DNA from: Anastrepha obliqua | Lineage: Eukaryota > Arthropoda > Insecta > Diptera > Tephritidae | Reading direction: 5' to 3' | DNA: 64,000 nucleotides | Assembly (NCBI RefSeq): GCF_027943255.1 | Contig: NC_072893.1 | Span: forward strand, 131,315,784 to 131,379,783 | The notes under the pieces: generated by a model | The model's database searches: none | Told to the model about the DNA's origin: nothing | The model's input: the letters and a program-made list of their open reading frames with translations, nothing else | Shown: positions 10,030 to 18,992 of the stretch, one piece after another | Numbering within the stretch: the stretch's first letter is position 1 | How the letters are laid out: every line of letters starts with the position of its first letter | Translations under genes and position numbers: made by a program

Positions 10030-10742
10030 TTAATAAACGCAACTGATGTGGAAACTCTTCAACTTCACATTGCGATTTAGATTTAAAAATTCTTGAAACT
10101 GTGTGATCAAGTAATTGTTGTAATCCAACACTACTACAATTTTCTTCAACCCTAATATTAGCAGGATAACATTGCTTTTTAACTGCCAAAATTTGTTTAT
10201 AATTTGGAAAAATATCACAACCGATTTCTTTGGCTGAGCTTCTTAAAATTTCATACTGGTGCTTTGATAATGCAGCATCGATTATGAGGCTAAGTGCTTT
10301 TTCAGGTGTAAACGATTTAAAATTTTCTTCTTTATTATATCTTTTAGCTGCAGACACTATCAGCTCTTCAGAATAATTTTCACAAATTTGTTTTATTTTA
10401 GTCCTCATGACTTTCTTCAAATGAAATACAAGGTCTTCCACGTTTGGCTGAAAGCGAAGTACTTGGCTGCTCAATATTCAAAACGTTTTTATTTATCGTA
10501 TAAAGCCGTGAAAGCCATTGTTTATTATCAATTAAAAACTTGGATTTAATGCGCGCACTTTTGTTCCACTTTAATTTAAATTTTGGATAGAAATATTTTA
10601 TTAAAAATTTGCGAAAATTAATTATATTTGTCTCAGACAAATTATAATTTGCTGATATGACACCAACAATAAAGTCAATATCTTTATCCCTATCGAACAA
10701 TAGTTCAACAATCGCATTATAACGAATATTAGATTTATCCAT
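10030..10742 (-). pseudogene. Transib transposase, N-terminal part
   Basis: The start codon is taken at 10742 (MDKSNIRYNAIVELLFDRD). The first 115 codons end near GRPCISFEESHED at about 10398, and the homologous reading continues in a different frame (TKIKQICENYSEELIV) down to 10030, so there is one frameshift around 10400. The N-terminal RGRP-SFEE motif followed by a helical region matches Transib transposases. The last codons (FPHQLRLL) join in frame to SKWGCDGSS at 782 when pB1 is removed together with one TTAA. The 5' terminal inverted repeat (CACWRTG type expected) could not be identified with confidence to the right of 10742. Confidence 0.75.
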
Positions 10743-11460
10743 AACTTTAATAAATTTCTAAACACTTTATATTAAACTTGTATTAACTGTCACTGTCACA
10801 AAGATAATAATGCAAGCATATTTATATTTTAATCCATAACGGACAATTGACGATTCACCGCCAGCTCATTAAGAACTCACTTCTGTGTACTCTCCCACCA
10901 CTCGCTTTGGCGACAAGACTCGCTCCGACTATTGCACGTAAACATATGCATAGCGCGCAGTGTGAATTTCGCGCATGGTTGTTTGTGGTTTTTGTTATGT
11001 ATAAATCGCTGTGCTATGTCTTGTTTCCTTAAATTTTAGCTGAATTTTCAAGCTTTAATTTGATATAAGTCTTAATGCGGTGCTCAGCGGTGCAATATAT
11101 TTTCTAGTCCTTTGAAAATGATAAATGTTCATTTTTTTGGGCTGTATATATGCTACATGCAACTTTTTTCCATTTTTTAGGAATTTATTTTTTTTTTTGT
11201 CATTTTTAATAAAGAAAAATGGTTCTTACGAATTGCATTTTTAGAAATGTTGTGTGATGTTTCATATGTAAATAACAAGCATTCAAATATAGCACTTTGA
11301 ACTCCCATATTTCAAATATGTTGTCATACCTTAACTTTGACATACTGTGTACAGAAAAATAATAAAGATTATGGTCTAAAATTTTAAAACAACAATTCTT
11401 AATTAGTTGTTAATAAATTTTGAAAATTTCATGCAAATCGAACGATGTGAAAAAAATTGA
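10743..11460. other. Unassigned AT-rich stretch right of Transib
   Basis: No coding homology was seen. 10743-11040 may contain the 5' untranslated part and terminus of the Transib element, but no terminal repeat was confirmed. 11041-11460 is AT-rich with a phrase (TGCGGTGCTCAGCGGTGC at about 11077) that faintly resembles 14355-14375. Confidence 0.4.
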
Positions 11461-12680
11461 TTTATGGCCGCAGTCTACATGAAAAGTTCCCACTGTGCGT
11501 CGGACTCACATAGTTCATATAGTTTGACACCATATTTGTGTTTTTTATTTTTTATGTATTGGCGGAAAAGCAATCTTCCCCGCCATAGCATCGTGGATTC
11601 GTCAATACAAATATTTTTACTTGGTACATAGTTTTCACGCATAACATCGTTGAAATGATTTAGGATTGGTCTCACCTTGTATAATCTGTCGGTAGATGGT
11701 TATGAGTTATCAACCAAATGAAAATAACGAAGTATCAACTGGAATCGATTGCGGCTCACATGTGTGCGCCAAAAGTTTACATTATATAGCTTGTTTGTGC
11801 TCCAGTACAATAAATAAAAAACAATGCAATAAAAACTTTCATCTCTGTAGCACTTACGTCTTGCCAATTTGATATCCTTTTAGATTTTTTATAGCATTTT
11901 GATTCCCATTTCCAATGTTGCAATTTCTTGCGCAACATATAAATTAGTTTGTTCTACCAGTAATGCAAGAAAATCATCCGAAAAAAATAAATCCACCAGC
12001 GTTTGTACTGTAAAATTTGATGTATCTAATTTCACACCAACATTTTCTTCGAAAAGAAATAATTCAGGATTGTGTTGAACTTCTGTCCACAAATCATCAT
12101 TCTCATTTGACGTTGTTGCTTGAAAATCATCGTCATTATTATCAGATTCGGAGACCTCTTCAGGTTCGGAGATGACTTCATCTTCACTATCACTTGTATT
12201 CTCAGAAGGCTCATAAATGTCGTTACTACCATCGCTGAAATCATCTTCTGAATCACTTAGATTTGCGTTGTACTCAATTTCACTTTGATTCAGTGACCTT
12301 TTCTTATCCATATTGGGTTCTTGATAATTATAACAGTAATTTTAGAGAATGTTTATAAATCTAAAAAGAAAGAAAATAATAATAAAATTATGATAATTAT
12401 AATAAATAATAATAAATAATAATAACTATAAAACAAAATACTATTGAAAGCAAAAATGATGTTTTTTTTAGGAAAAAAAAGGACCTACCTACTACGAGAT
12501 AATTCGTAGCGAGTTCTTTCCCAGACGCCAACTACGAGATAACTCGTAGGTCCTTTTTCTTCTTTAAAAAACATCATAACAATGATCTAGAAATAGAGTT
12601 TTTAGTAATACAATGTGAAAAAATCAAAATGTCATTTTTGGCCACTTTTCTGAAAATGGCCTTGGCAGTCAACGTGTTAA
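11461..12680 (-). mobile_element. piggyBac element pB2, truncated on the left
   Basis: The right end is TTAA at 12677-12680 preceded by CTTGGCAGTCAACGTG, a piggyBac-type terminus when read inward (CACGTTGACTGCC). Just inside are two palindromes, CTACGAGATAATTCGTAG (12492-12509) and CTACGAG-ATAA-CTCGTAG (12532-12549), nested in a larger GGACCTA...TAGGTCC inverted repeat (12481-12553). The left part, including the C-terminal half of the transposase and the left TIR, is missing. The break is near 11461. Confidence 0.75.
11475..12311 (-). pseudogene. pB2 piggyBac transposase fragment
   Basis: ATG at 12311 starts a typical acidic piggyBac leader (MDKKRSLNQSEIEYNANLSD, then Glu/Asp/Ser repeats). 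It is followed by a degraded stretch with IDLFF-type and VEQTNLYVAQEIATL sequence. A second piece at 11475-11675 carries the catalytic Asp block (NICIDESTMLWRGRLLFRQY) and KHKYGVKLYELCES. The region between (about 11676-11888) is frameshifted and contains the TSDRLYKVRP-like block only in broken form. The C-terminal half is absent. Confidence 0.8.
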
Positions 12681-13019
12681 GTAAACCCTGAGCTCAATAC
12701 CACGCGCGATTTACGTTATCGCTCCACAACAATGTGAAAAAACACATCAAGTTACTTTTTCGACAGCAATATGACAAGTGATTCTTTTATTGATTCTTAA
12801 CTACTATTTATACATTTTTGTGATTAAAATATTGGAAATGTTTAATATGCAATTTATTTCATATAACTTAAATTCTATGGAAATGTTATTACAATAATTG
12901 ATTAGTAAGCTATTTATTTTGCATGCCCTAAATTGAATGGAAATGTTATTGTATTAACCTTTAGTTTAGGTAAGCGTTTATTTCATATAACTTATATTTA
13001 GTTGGTTACTGCTGTGACT
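12681..13019. other. AT-rich stretch with imperfect internal repeats
   Basis: No gene was seen. An imperfect repeat of the form TATTTCATATAACTTA...GGAAATGTTATT recurs at about 12855, 12925 and 12990. It could be 3' non-coding or LTR sequence of the element that supplied the adjacent env fragment, but no LTR partner was found. Confidence 0.4.
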
Positions 13020-14192
13020 TCACTTCCGGTGTTGATGACCGGTTGAGACATTAGCCCTAGGTGGCTTTACTGGTGCTTGTTGTGTTGGTGTTGTTGTATC
13101 CGTTGGGGTTGCGGTAGCGGCCTTAACTCCTCCCCCCATAAAGTAAAGCGAAGGCCACAAAGATGTCTTTGGGGCAGGAGCGTTGAAAAGATGGTTCGGC
13201 AAATATTTAACCTTCGTTTTTTTGATGGTATATGCGATGATGAGGATGACAGCAATCCCAAAGGTGAATATTACTACTAAAATTCCTTTGTTCTTTTTTG
13301 ATGATGCCTCGTAGTTCTCTATTTGGTATTTCCTTAATTTTTTCAGACTTAATTTTTCTTTTATGACCCTCGGTGTTATTTTCGCATAAGTAGCTGGTGG
13401 TATGAAAATTTCTTCCTTGTACTGTAGAGGGGTGTCTTTGAAGACTTCATCGTTAACGTAAATTGTGCAGTTAATATAGTGTAGAAGAGCTGTGCCGTTT
13501 ATATCGTATGGTTCTTCATAGCAGCTTAATTTGATTACCGGTTTGTTAACGTTGATGAATAGGATGTAGTTCGGCTCTGGTTGGGTGATGGAGCTTATCT
13601 CGCCGTTATCTTCCAGGTCACATATTGCGTCTCTGTTATTTACTAGTGGGGCGATACATGTTGAGTTCGTGGTGTGTTGGGAGTATTGCGACGACTTGCA
13701 GTAGTACTGACCTTCTATCTTTGGGCAATTTGTGTCAAAAAACTGAATGTTGTTTCTATTATATGTTATATATGGTTTTATTTTAATTTTTTTGGTTTCA
13801 TTTATATGTAGGGGAACAATATGGTAAAGTTTATATGTTTCTTTCGATAGATTTGGTATTTGAATATTGAAAATAATATTTGAATTGTTGTAGTAAGCTT
13901 GTAATTGAAGCAGCTCATATATTTGTTCTTTTGATATGATTTTTAATGATTGATTTTTCATTTGTTCATATATTTCGTCTATTTTTTTAGTACTTAATAT
14001 AAATTTCGGTATTATTTTTAGTTTTGCTAAAATAATTGATTCAGCGATATTGGCTAAGTGATTATTTAAAAGATCTATGTTGTAATTAATTTGGTTAATA
14101 TATTGGAGCTCTAAAAATCTATTATCTTCTTTTGATATACTATTCATTAGTTTGTTAAGGGGGAGGTAGGGTTTAGCGCTAAAAAAAAACAC
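13020..14192 (-). pseudogene. env: Orphan errantivirus-type env fragment
   Basis: This 390-codon open stretch encodes the C-terminal and central part of a retroviral-type envelope glycoprotein as found in gypsy-like errantiviruses. It has a Cys-bearing ectodomain with several N-x-S/T sites, one strongly hydrophobic membrane-spanning segment near residue 310, and a short Pro/Thr-rich cytoplasmic tail. No signal peptide is present at the N-terminus, where the sequence runs into non-coding repeat DNA at about 14185, so the SU part is at least partly missing. There is no gag, pol or LTR next to it. The intact gypsy element at 1250-8117 lacks env, and nothing shows that the two belong together. 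Confidence 0.72.
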
Positions 14193-15337
14193 TTTTTTTG
14201 TGAATTTTTTACAGAAATATGGCTTAAGATACTTTAATAAAATCAGTTACATGTTATTGTACATCTTTTCAATAAGTTTTTAAAAAATATTAATAATAAA
14301 ATATTGACAAATAAGCCCATGACAGAGTTTTTTTGGAGATATGTTTTTCGAGAGGTGCTCTGCGGTGCCAATCGGCATTCGTCGTAGAATCATCTGAAAC
14401 TAAAAAAGTCGAATTTTTCAGTTAAAGTATGACGTAATGCTCCCCCCTACATTAATAAAAATTTTTTTTTTCATTTTTGTAGTTTTGGTGGCAAAAAAAC
14501 GTAAAACGAGCATTTTTGGCGAAAAATTTCGCCATATTTGTAAGTGAAAAACAACTTTAAAAAAAAAAATAAAAAAAAAACAGTGTAGGGGGGAGGTATT
14601 TTTGATTTAGAAAACGTGTGCCAAATTTGAAAAGAATCGGTTGAATAGTTTCGGAGTTGTGATTGGCACCGACTTTTAAGAAGTCGTTTCGGGAAAAACG
14701 CGTTTGAAAAAATGACTCTGAGAAATTATCGATGCTCCGCATTCGAGGTAGAGTGCCTACAAAGGCTATAACTTTGAGAGTTCTGCTCCGATTCACTTAA
14801 AATTTTGACACAACATTCTTGAAATGATTTACTATAAGATGAGTGAAGAAAAAAAATTTCGATTTTGTAATAAGACCACGTTTAGATCTGTTGCGTGGTG
14901 ATAGTGTGTGTATTTTGTTTTCGAGTTCAGTGAGTTTTACTTTGATAACTGTTGTAAGTGTAGTGGTCCCGTGAAGTCTATTGAAGGTGTTTATAGTAGT
15001 GTGTATTTTGTTTGTGTTGTTTATGTATTCTTCAAGGTTAATGATGTGTATAAGATTATTATAGTTAGTAACATAATTATTCTTGCAGGTCCAAGCTCAA
15101 ATTTCACTATTTTTTGTCGGGTGTTTATGTCTCGGTTGTCAATTTGTTGGGGAAATATGTGTGGTAGCCTAAGGATAAAGGTATTATTTTAGTTGTTAGT
15201 TTTTTGTGGTTTGTGTATTCTTTTCACTCTTTCAGCCACAGTTTTAGTATGATGACTTTATAAATAAAACAATTTGATATTTGGTTAAATAAGGCTTTAA
15301 TTATTAAGAAAACTTTTTTTTTTTTTTTAAATACCTT
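14193..15337. other. Non-coding repeat-like DNA
   Basis: AT-rich sequence with homopolymer runs. A short inverted pair, CTCCCCCCTAC (14451-14461) and GTAGGGGGGAGG (about 14585), suggests a small MITE-like unit. Phrases at 14340-14410 resemble 53560-53650. 14908-15330 is G/T-rich on the plus strand and may be retroelement untranslated DNA. No gene was seen. Confidence 0.4.
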
Positions 15338-16329
15338 TTAACCCTTCTGCTATGTTAGGAAAAAATTACACATATAGTGTTTGGGTCAATTTGACCCACT
15401 TATAAAAACCCCACTAATAACACTATTTTATTGAAAGAATTCATATTTTTTTATTTGAATCAAGTTAAGTGTATGTTAATTGTAGAAAATAGTTGAGATA
15501 TGTATGTTTTAACGGCAATTTTCACAAACTAAGCTGCTATGTTCCTTGCAAACAAATTTTTGGCACGTACTGCAAACAGCTGAATATTTGTTCGAATTTT
15601 TTGTATGATGACAGAAGAAACATCGCTGTCGTTTTTTGGTGGATTAATTTCTGTTAGAAATATTAGAAGTAGACGCTTCTTCTACAGATTTGGAGTTTTC
15701 TTGAATATTTTTTACTATATTCTTAGCAGCGATTCCTCGCGGCAGTCTCTCTCTACGGACAATATTTGGTTCGATCATTTGCTTTCCCAGCTCTTCAAGA
15801 AAAAGTCTTCGCTTATAAAGCTTGTTGGAGTTCCATGAGGGATTTATCTCTGTCCATATTACGTATGCGTTATATGCCGAAATATCTAACATATTCGAAA
15901 AGAGGGCAACTGGCCAACGTTTGGTCTGACGTTTACATGTATAGTTAGCAACCAGCTGATCAAGCGCATCCACACCAGCTTTTGTTTCATTATAGTGAAG
16001 TATTATTTCTGGTTTTTTTCTGTCACCCTCATCAACAAGTGGAGAATGGTAAAGGGAGCTCAATGCTACAACAAATTTATATTTTTTTGGGACGTACGAT
16101 ACAATAGTTACATTATCCGTAAATAAAAATTGACTTTCTAAAACGTTCTTTTTCTTCATGTCGACAATTTCTCGTGGCAAAAAAAGCTTATTTTTCCTCA
16201 CTGTACCGACTAAAGTAATGTTCCTGCGAAGTAGCTGAACGGCGAGATTGTACGTCGTAAAACAGTTATCGCAAGTAATAGTGTGACCTCTGGGAAGGGG
16301 TTCTGATAGGGATAGAACAACACGTTCAC

Positions 16330-16412
16330 CTAAAAATATTTGTATAGAGACGGTTTATTTATACTGTACATAGGTTTGAGACATACAAAAAGCCAATTTA
16401 TAAATGTATTAC
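16330..16412 (-). other. Spliceosomal intron in the pB3 transposase gene
   Basis: On the minus strand the exon ends CCAAG and the intron runs GTAATA...TTTTTAG before GTGAACG. Removing 83 nt restores the conserved piggyBac reading N-Q-G-E-R-V, which the pB5 copy shows uninterrupted (TNQGERVV). Confidence 0.88.
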
Positions 16413-17148
16413 CTTGGTTCCTTTCCGGTTGCGTATTTCTTTCCCGTCCTAAATAAACTTCCATGTTCCAGGCATACTTGCTTTTTGCATCACAAAGAGC
16501 CCATATTTTTAAGCCGTATTTTGCGGGCTTCGATGAAATGTATTGCCTGAAGATGCAACGACCACGAAAAGGTACTAACTGCTCATCTATTGTTACATTT
16601 TCATGTAAGTGATAATATGACCTGAGCTGCCGATTCCATTGATCCCAAATGTTTCTTATTGGTGCTAATTTATCACGCTGTCTTCTCTCATCCCTGTCTA
16701 CAGCGGAGTCAAAACGAAGGCATCGTGATATGTTCATAAATCTTTCCAAGCTCATTGTGGCCCAAAAAATTGGTCTGCCATAATTTTCATCCCACAAAGG
16801 AATTAGACTTTCATTGTGCGATTTGTATACTCCTGCTAAGATTTGCAATCCTATGTATGCTTCCAATTCTATAAGGTCTATAATTTTCCAATTGTCTCCA
16901 AAAAACTGCAATCCTTTGATGTTGGTCATTTCTACCACTATGTTTTTTATACTTGAGGGCATGAAAATATCAAAAGAGGATTTTATATCTGTGACCATAT
17001 AAATAGCACCCTTTGATGGGCCAGGACTTTGACATAAAATTTGATTTCGAGGAATTTTGCCTCTTTAAATTGGAAGTGGCTGATCATGCCATATTATGCT
17101 CTTATCTTTCGATAAAATATTTGGCAAATTGACTTCTTCTGTCGCATT

Positions 17149-17471
17149 AAAAATAAATAAATAATTGGCGCGTACACTTCTGTTAGGTGTTTGGCCGAGC
17201 TCCTCCTCCTATTTGTGGTGTGCGTTTTGATGTTGTTCCACGAATGGAGGGACCTACAGTTTCAAGCCGACTCCGAACGGCAGATATTTTTATGAGGAGC
17301 TTTTTCATGGCAGAAGTACACTCGGAGGTTTGCCATTGCCTGCCGAGGGGCGACCGCTATTAGAAAAATGTTTTTTTTATTAATTTTGCTTTCACCAAGA
17401 TTCGAACCAACGACCTCTCTGTGAATTCCGAATGGTAATCACGCACCAACCCATTCGGCTACGGCGGCCGC
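17149..17471 (-). mobile_element. tRNA-derived SINE of the fly type
   Basis: In minus orientation the head reads GTAGCCGAATGGGTTGG (A box) and GGTTCGAATC (B box), the internal promoter of a tRNA-derived SINE. The body follows (GCAATGGCAAACCTCCGAGT, CATGAAAAAGCTCCTCATAA, GTAGGTCCCTCCATTCGTGG), and a TTATTTATTTATTTTTAA-type tail lies at 17149-17165. The 6-bp duplication CGCATT flanks it (17143-17148 and 17472-17477). Removing it joins the pB3 reading frame. I believe this body sequence is widespread in schizophoran flies. Confidence 0.88.
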
Positions 17472-18273
17472 CGCATTGCTACCTTCAAAAACGACATCTA
17501 GTTCACTTTCACTGGTTGAAGTATTTGAATCGTCCGTTTCATTTTCTGCGATAGGTACAAAGTCTTCATCGCTATCACTTTCGTCGAAAATATCCTCAGC
17601 ATCAGAATTCATAATTTGGTGTATTTCTTCAATACTTAGTTTCTTTTCAAAAATAAAATTATAAAAATGTGTAACAGCAACATAAACATAGTAAATTAAA
17701 TAACTTGACTTACTCTCTTTTTTTGGGACTTTGTAGAAATATATATTTAGCAATCACTTTCTTTATAAAAACTTTGATAAGCTCCTTACTGCGCGATAAT
17801 AAATTACTAACTAAGCAAACAATCGACACTTACTCTTTGCACAGGTGCATAAAACGGGAGTTCCACTTTTTCGAAAAGGCTATAAATTTATCGAGAATAT
17901 ACATATAAACATAGAGCTGTGCAAAATATACTCGATCTCCGATAACTAGCTTTCTTTGTCTGCGTTTTTGATCGAGTGATGTAATAATAAACGGCAAAAT
18001 GTTTCAAAATACTAGGTGGGTCAAATTGACCCAACAACGTAATAAGTGTAATGAAATTACATTTGGCATCCTCCAGCAACATAAAAAACAGATGTTATAT
18101 TAATTTTGTTATTTATCTATTCCTTTTACTGCAGTTAACAAATAGAAGAAGAATCAATACAATACCACTAGACTAACAGGCGAATTTCGATGAGTTTTAC
18201 TGAAAATTGGGTCAAATTGACCCAAACATAGTAGAAGGGTTAAGGCTTTTGAGGTACGAGGTGGTTAGTTTAC

Positions 18274-18522
18274 TTTTGAAAAATAATACTCTTTAAAATA
18301 ATACTTTTGAAAATAATACATCACAAGTCTTTTGAAAATAACACCACACGCACTCACAGCCAAAACTTAACTGACTAACCGAACTTCTACTGACGCTCAC
18401 ACGAGCGACAAAGTAGCAGGCGAGCATTAACGGGAAAAGTCCCGTTTTCAATATTGATGTCGAAAATATACATATAAGCACATGTGACTTTTGCTAGTAC
18501 ATATGTATGTACATTTTCAACA
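18274..18522 (-). repeat. 3' LTR of copia
   Basis: Direct repeat of 23422-23670. On the coding strand it starts TGTTGAAAA and ends TTTTCAAAA. The purine-rich TTTTGAGGTGGCG lies directly upstream of it on the coding strand as the probable polypurine tract (18523-18535). Confidence 0.92.
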
Positions 18523-18992
18523 CGCCACCTCAAAAGTTACATTAACAAATTTTTAAAATATTAATATATTCACTGACGAGCTTGTGCGATTCTTTTTATT
18601 TAATTTTTTTAATTTTTCTATTTCTGGGGATAACAATTTTGATCCAGCATTCGCTCATGGGATTAAGGAAACCCAGTAAAACTTAATCCAGATCAATTAA
18701 TATTTATAGTTAACAAAATTCATTTTCAATTAACAAAAACATTAAGAAATTAATACAATAATTCAGTTTTTCACTTTCATAAGCTTTTAGAATAAGTAAG
18801 TAATATGAAATTAATATCATTATTCAATTTTCAGTTTCAAAAATTTTAGATTAAGTTTGAATATTAATATGAAATCAAATATATATAAAAAGCTTCATAA
18901 GCCTTTTAGATTAAGTTCAGGGTGTAATCAGAAATAAAGTTGTCCTTCTTTTAGTTTAATTAGGTTTGGTATGAATAAATTGTCTCATTAAT

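Larger units (their letters stand above)
779..10033 (-). mobile_element. piggyBac element pB1, inserted in Transib and carrying a gypsy insertion
   Basis: The boundaries are TTAA at 779-782 and 10030-10033. Terminal inverted repeats read CCCTTTGCACTCGAAG (783-798) and, on the other strand, CCCTTTGCACTCGAGG (10014-10029). Removing the element restores the Transib reading frame. The right end contains a perfect palindrome GGCTCCG-CTC-CGGAGCC at 9998-10014. The transposase gene is on the minus strand and is split by a gypsy-type retrotransposon at 1250-8117. 9686-10013 is the 5' non-coding part and 799-969 the 3' part; nothing else was seen in them. Confidence 0.92.
15509..17753 (-). pseudogene. 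pB3 piggyBac transposase, with intron and SINE insertion
   Basis: The acidic leader starts at ATG 17612 (MNSDAEDIFDESDSDEDF); a longer open start at 17753 is less likely. It continues across the SINE (VVFEGSNA | TEEVNLPN) to SKDKSIIWHDQPLPI, a TAA stop at about 17066, and then the core: LKPMYSINK in the intron read-through, TIDEQLVPFRGRCIFRQY (first catalytic Asp), KYGLKIWALCDAKS. An 83-nt intron follows (16330-16412). Next come ERVVLSLSEPL, ITCDNCFTTYNLA (second Asp), KAGVDALDQLVANY (third Asp) and, after an in-frame TAA at 15644-15646, the zinc tail CFFCHHT, CSTCQKFVCKEH, CENC, ending at 15509. It is inactive because of two stops and the SINE. Confidence 0.88.
15338..18243 (-). mobile_element. 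piggyBac element pB3
   Basis: The boundaries are TTAA at 15338-15341 and 18240-18243. TIRs are CCCTTCTGCTATGTT (15342-15356) and CCCTTCTACTATGTT on the opposite strand (18225-18239), 14 of 15 identical. A palindrome, GGGTCAA-W-TTGACCC, sits near both ends (15383-15397 and 18209-18223), with a third copy at 18018-18032. The element carries a spliced transposase gene on the minus strand and a SINE insertion at 17149-17471. Its right TTAA is also the left TTAA of pB4. Confidence 0.93.

Noticed and set aside
10900..10990. GCGCGCAGTGTG as the Transib 5' terminus
   Set aside because: Only loosely like the CACWRTG-type end and no partner end is in the window, so it was not called.
1250..14192. Treating the env fragment at 13020-14192 as the missing env of the gypsy-type element
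   Set aside because: It lies outside the LTRs, 5 kb beyond pB1, with no shared sequence linking them.
14908..15192. A 94-codon plus-strand frame rich in Val/Phe/Tyr
   Set aside because: Its composition follows the local G/T-rich sequence. No domain or conserved motif.
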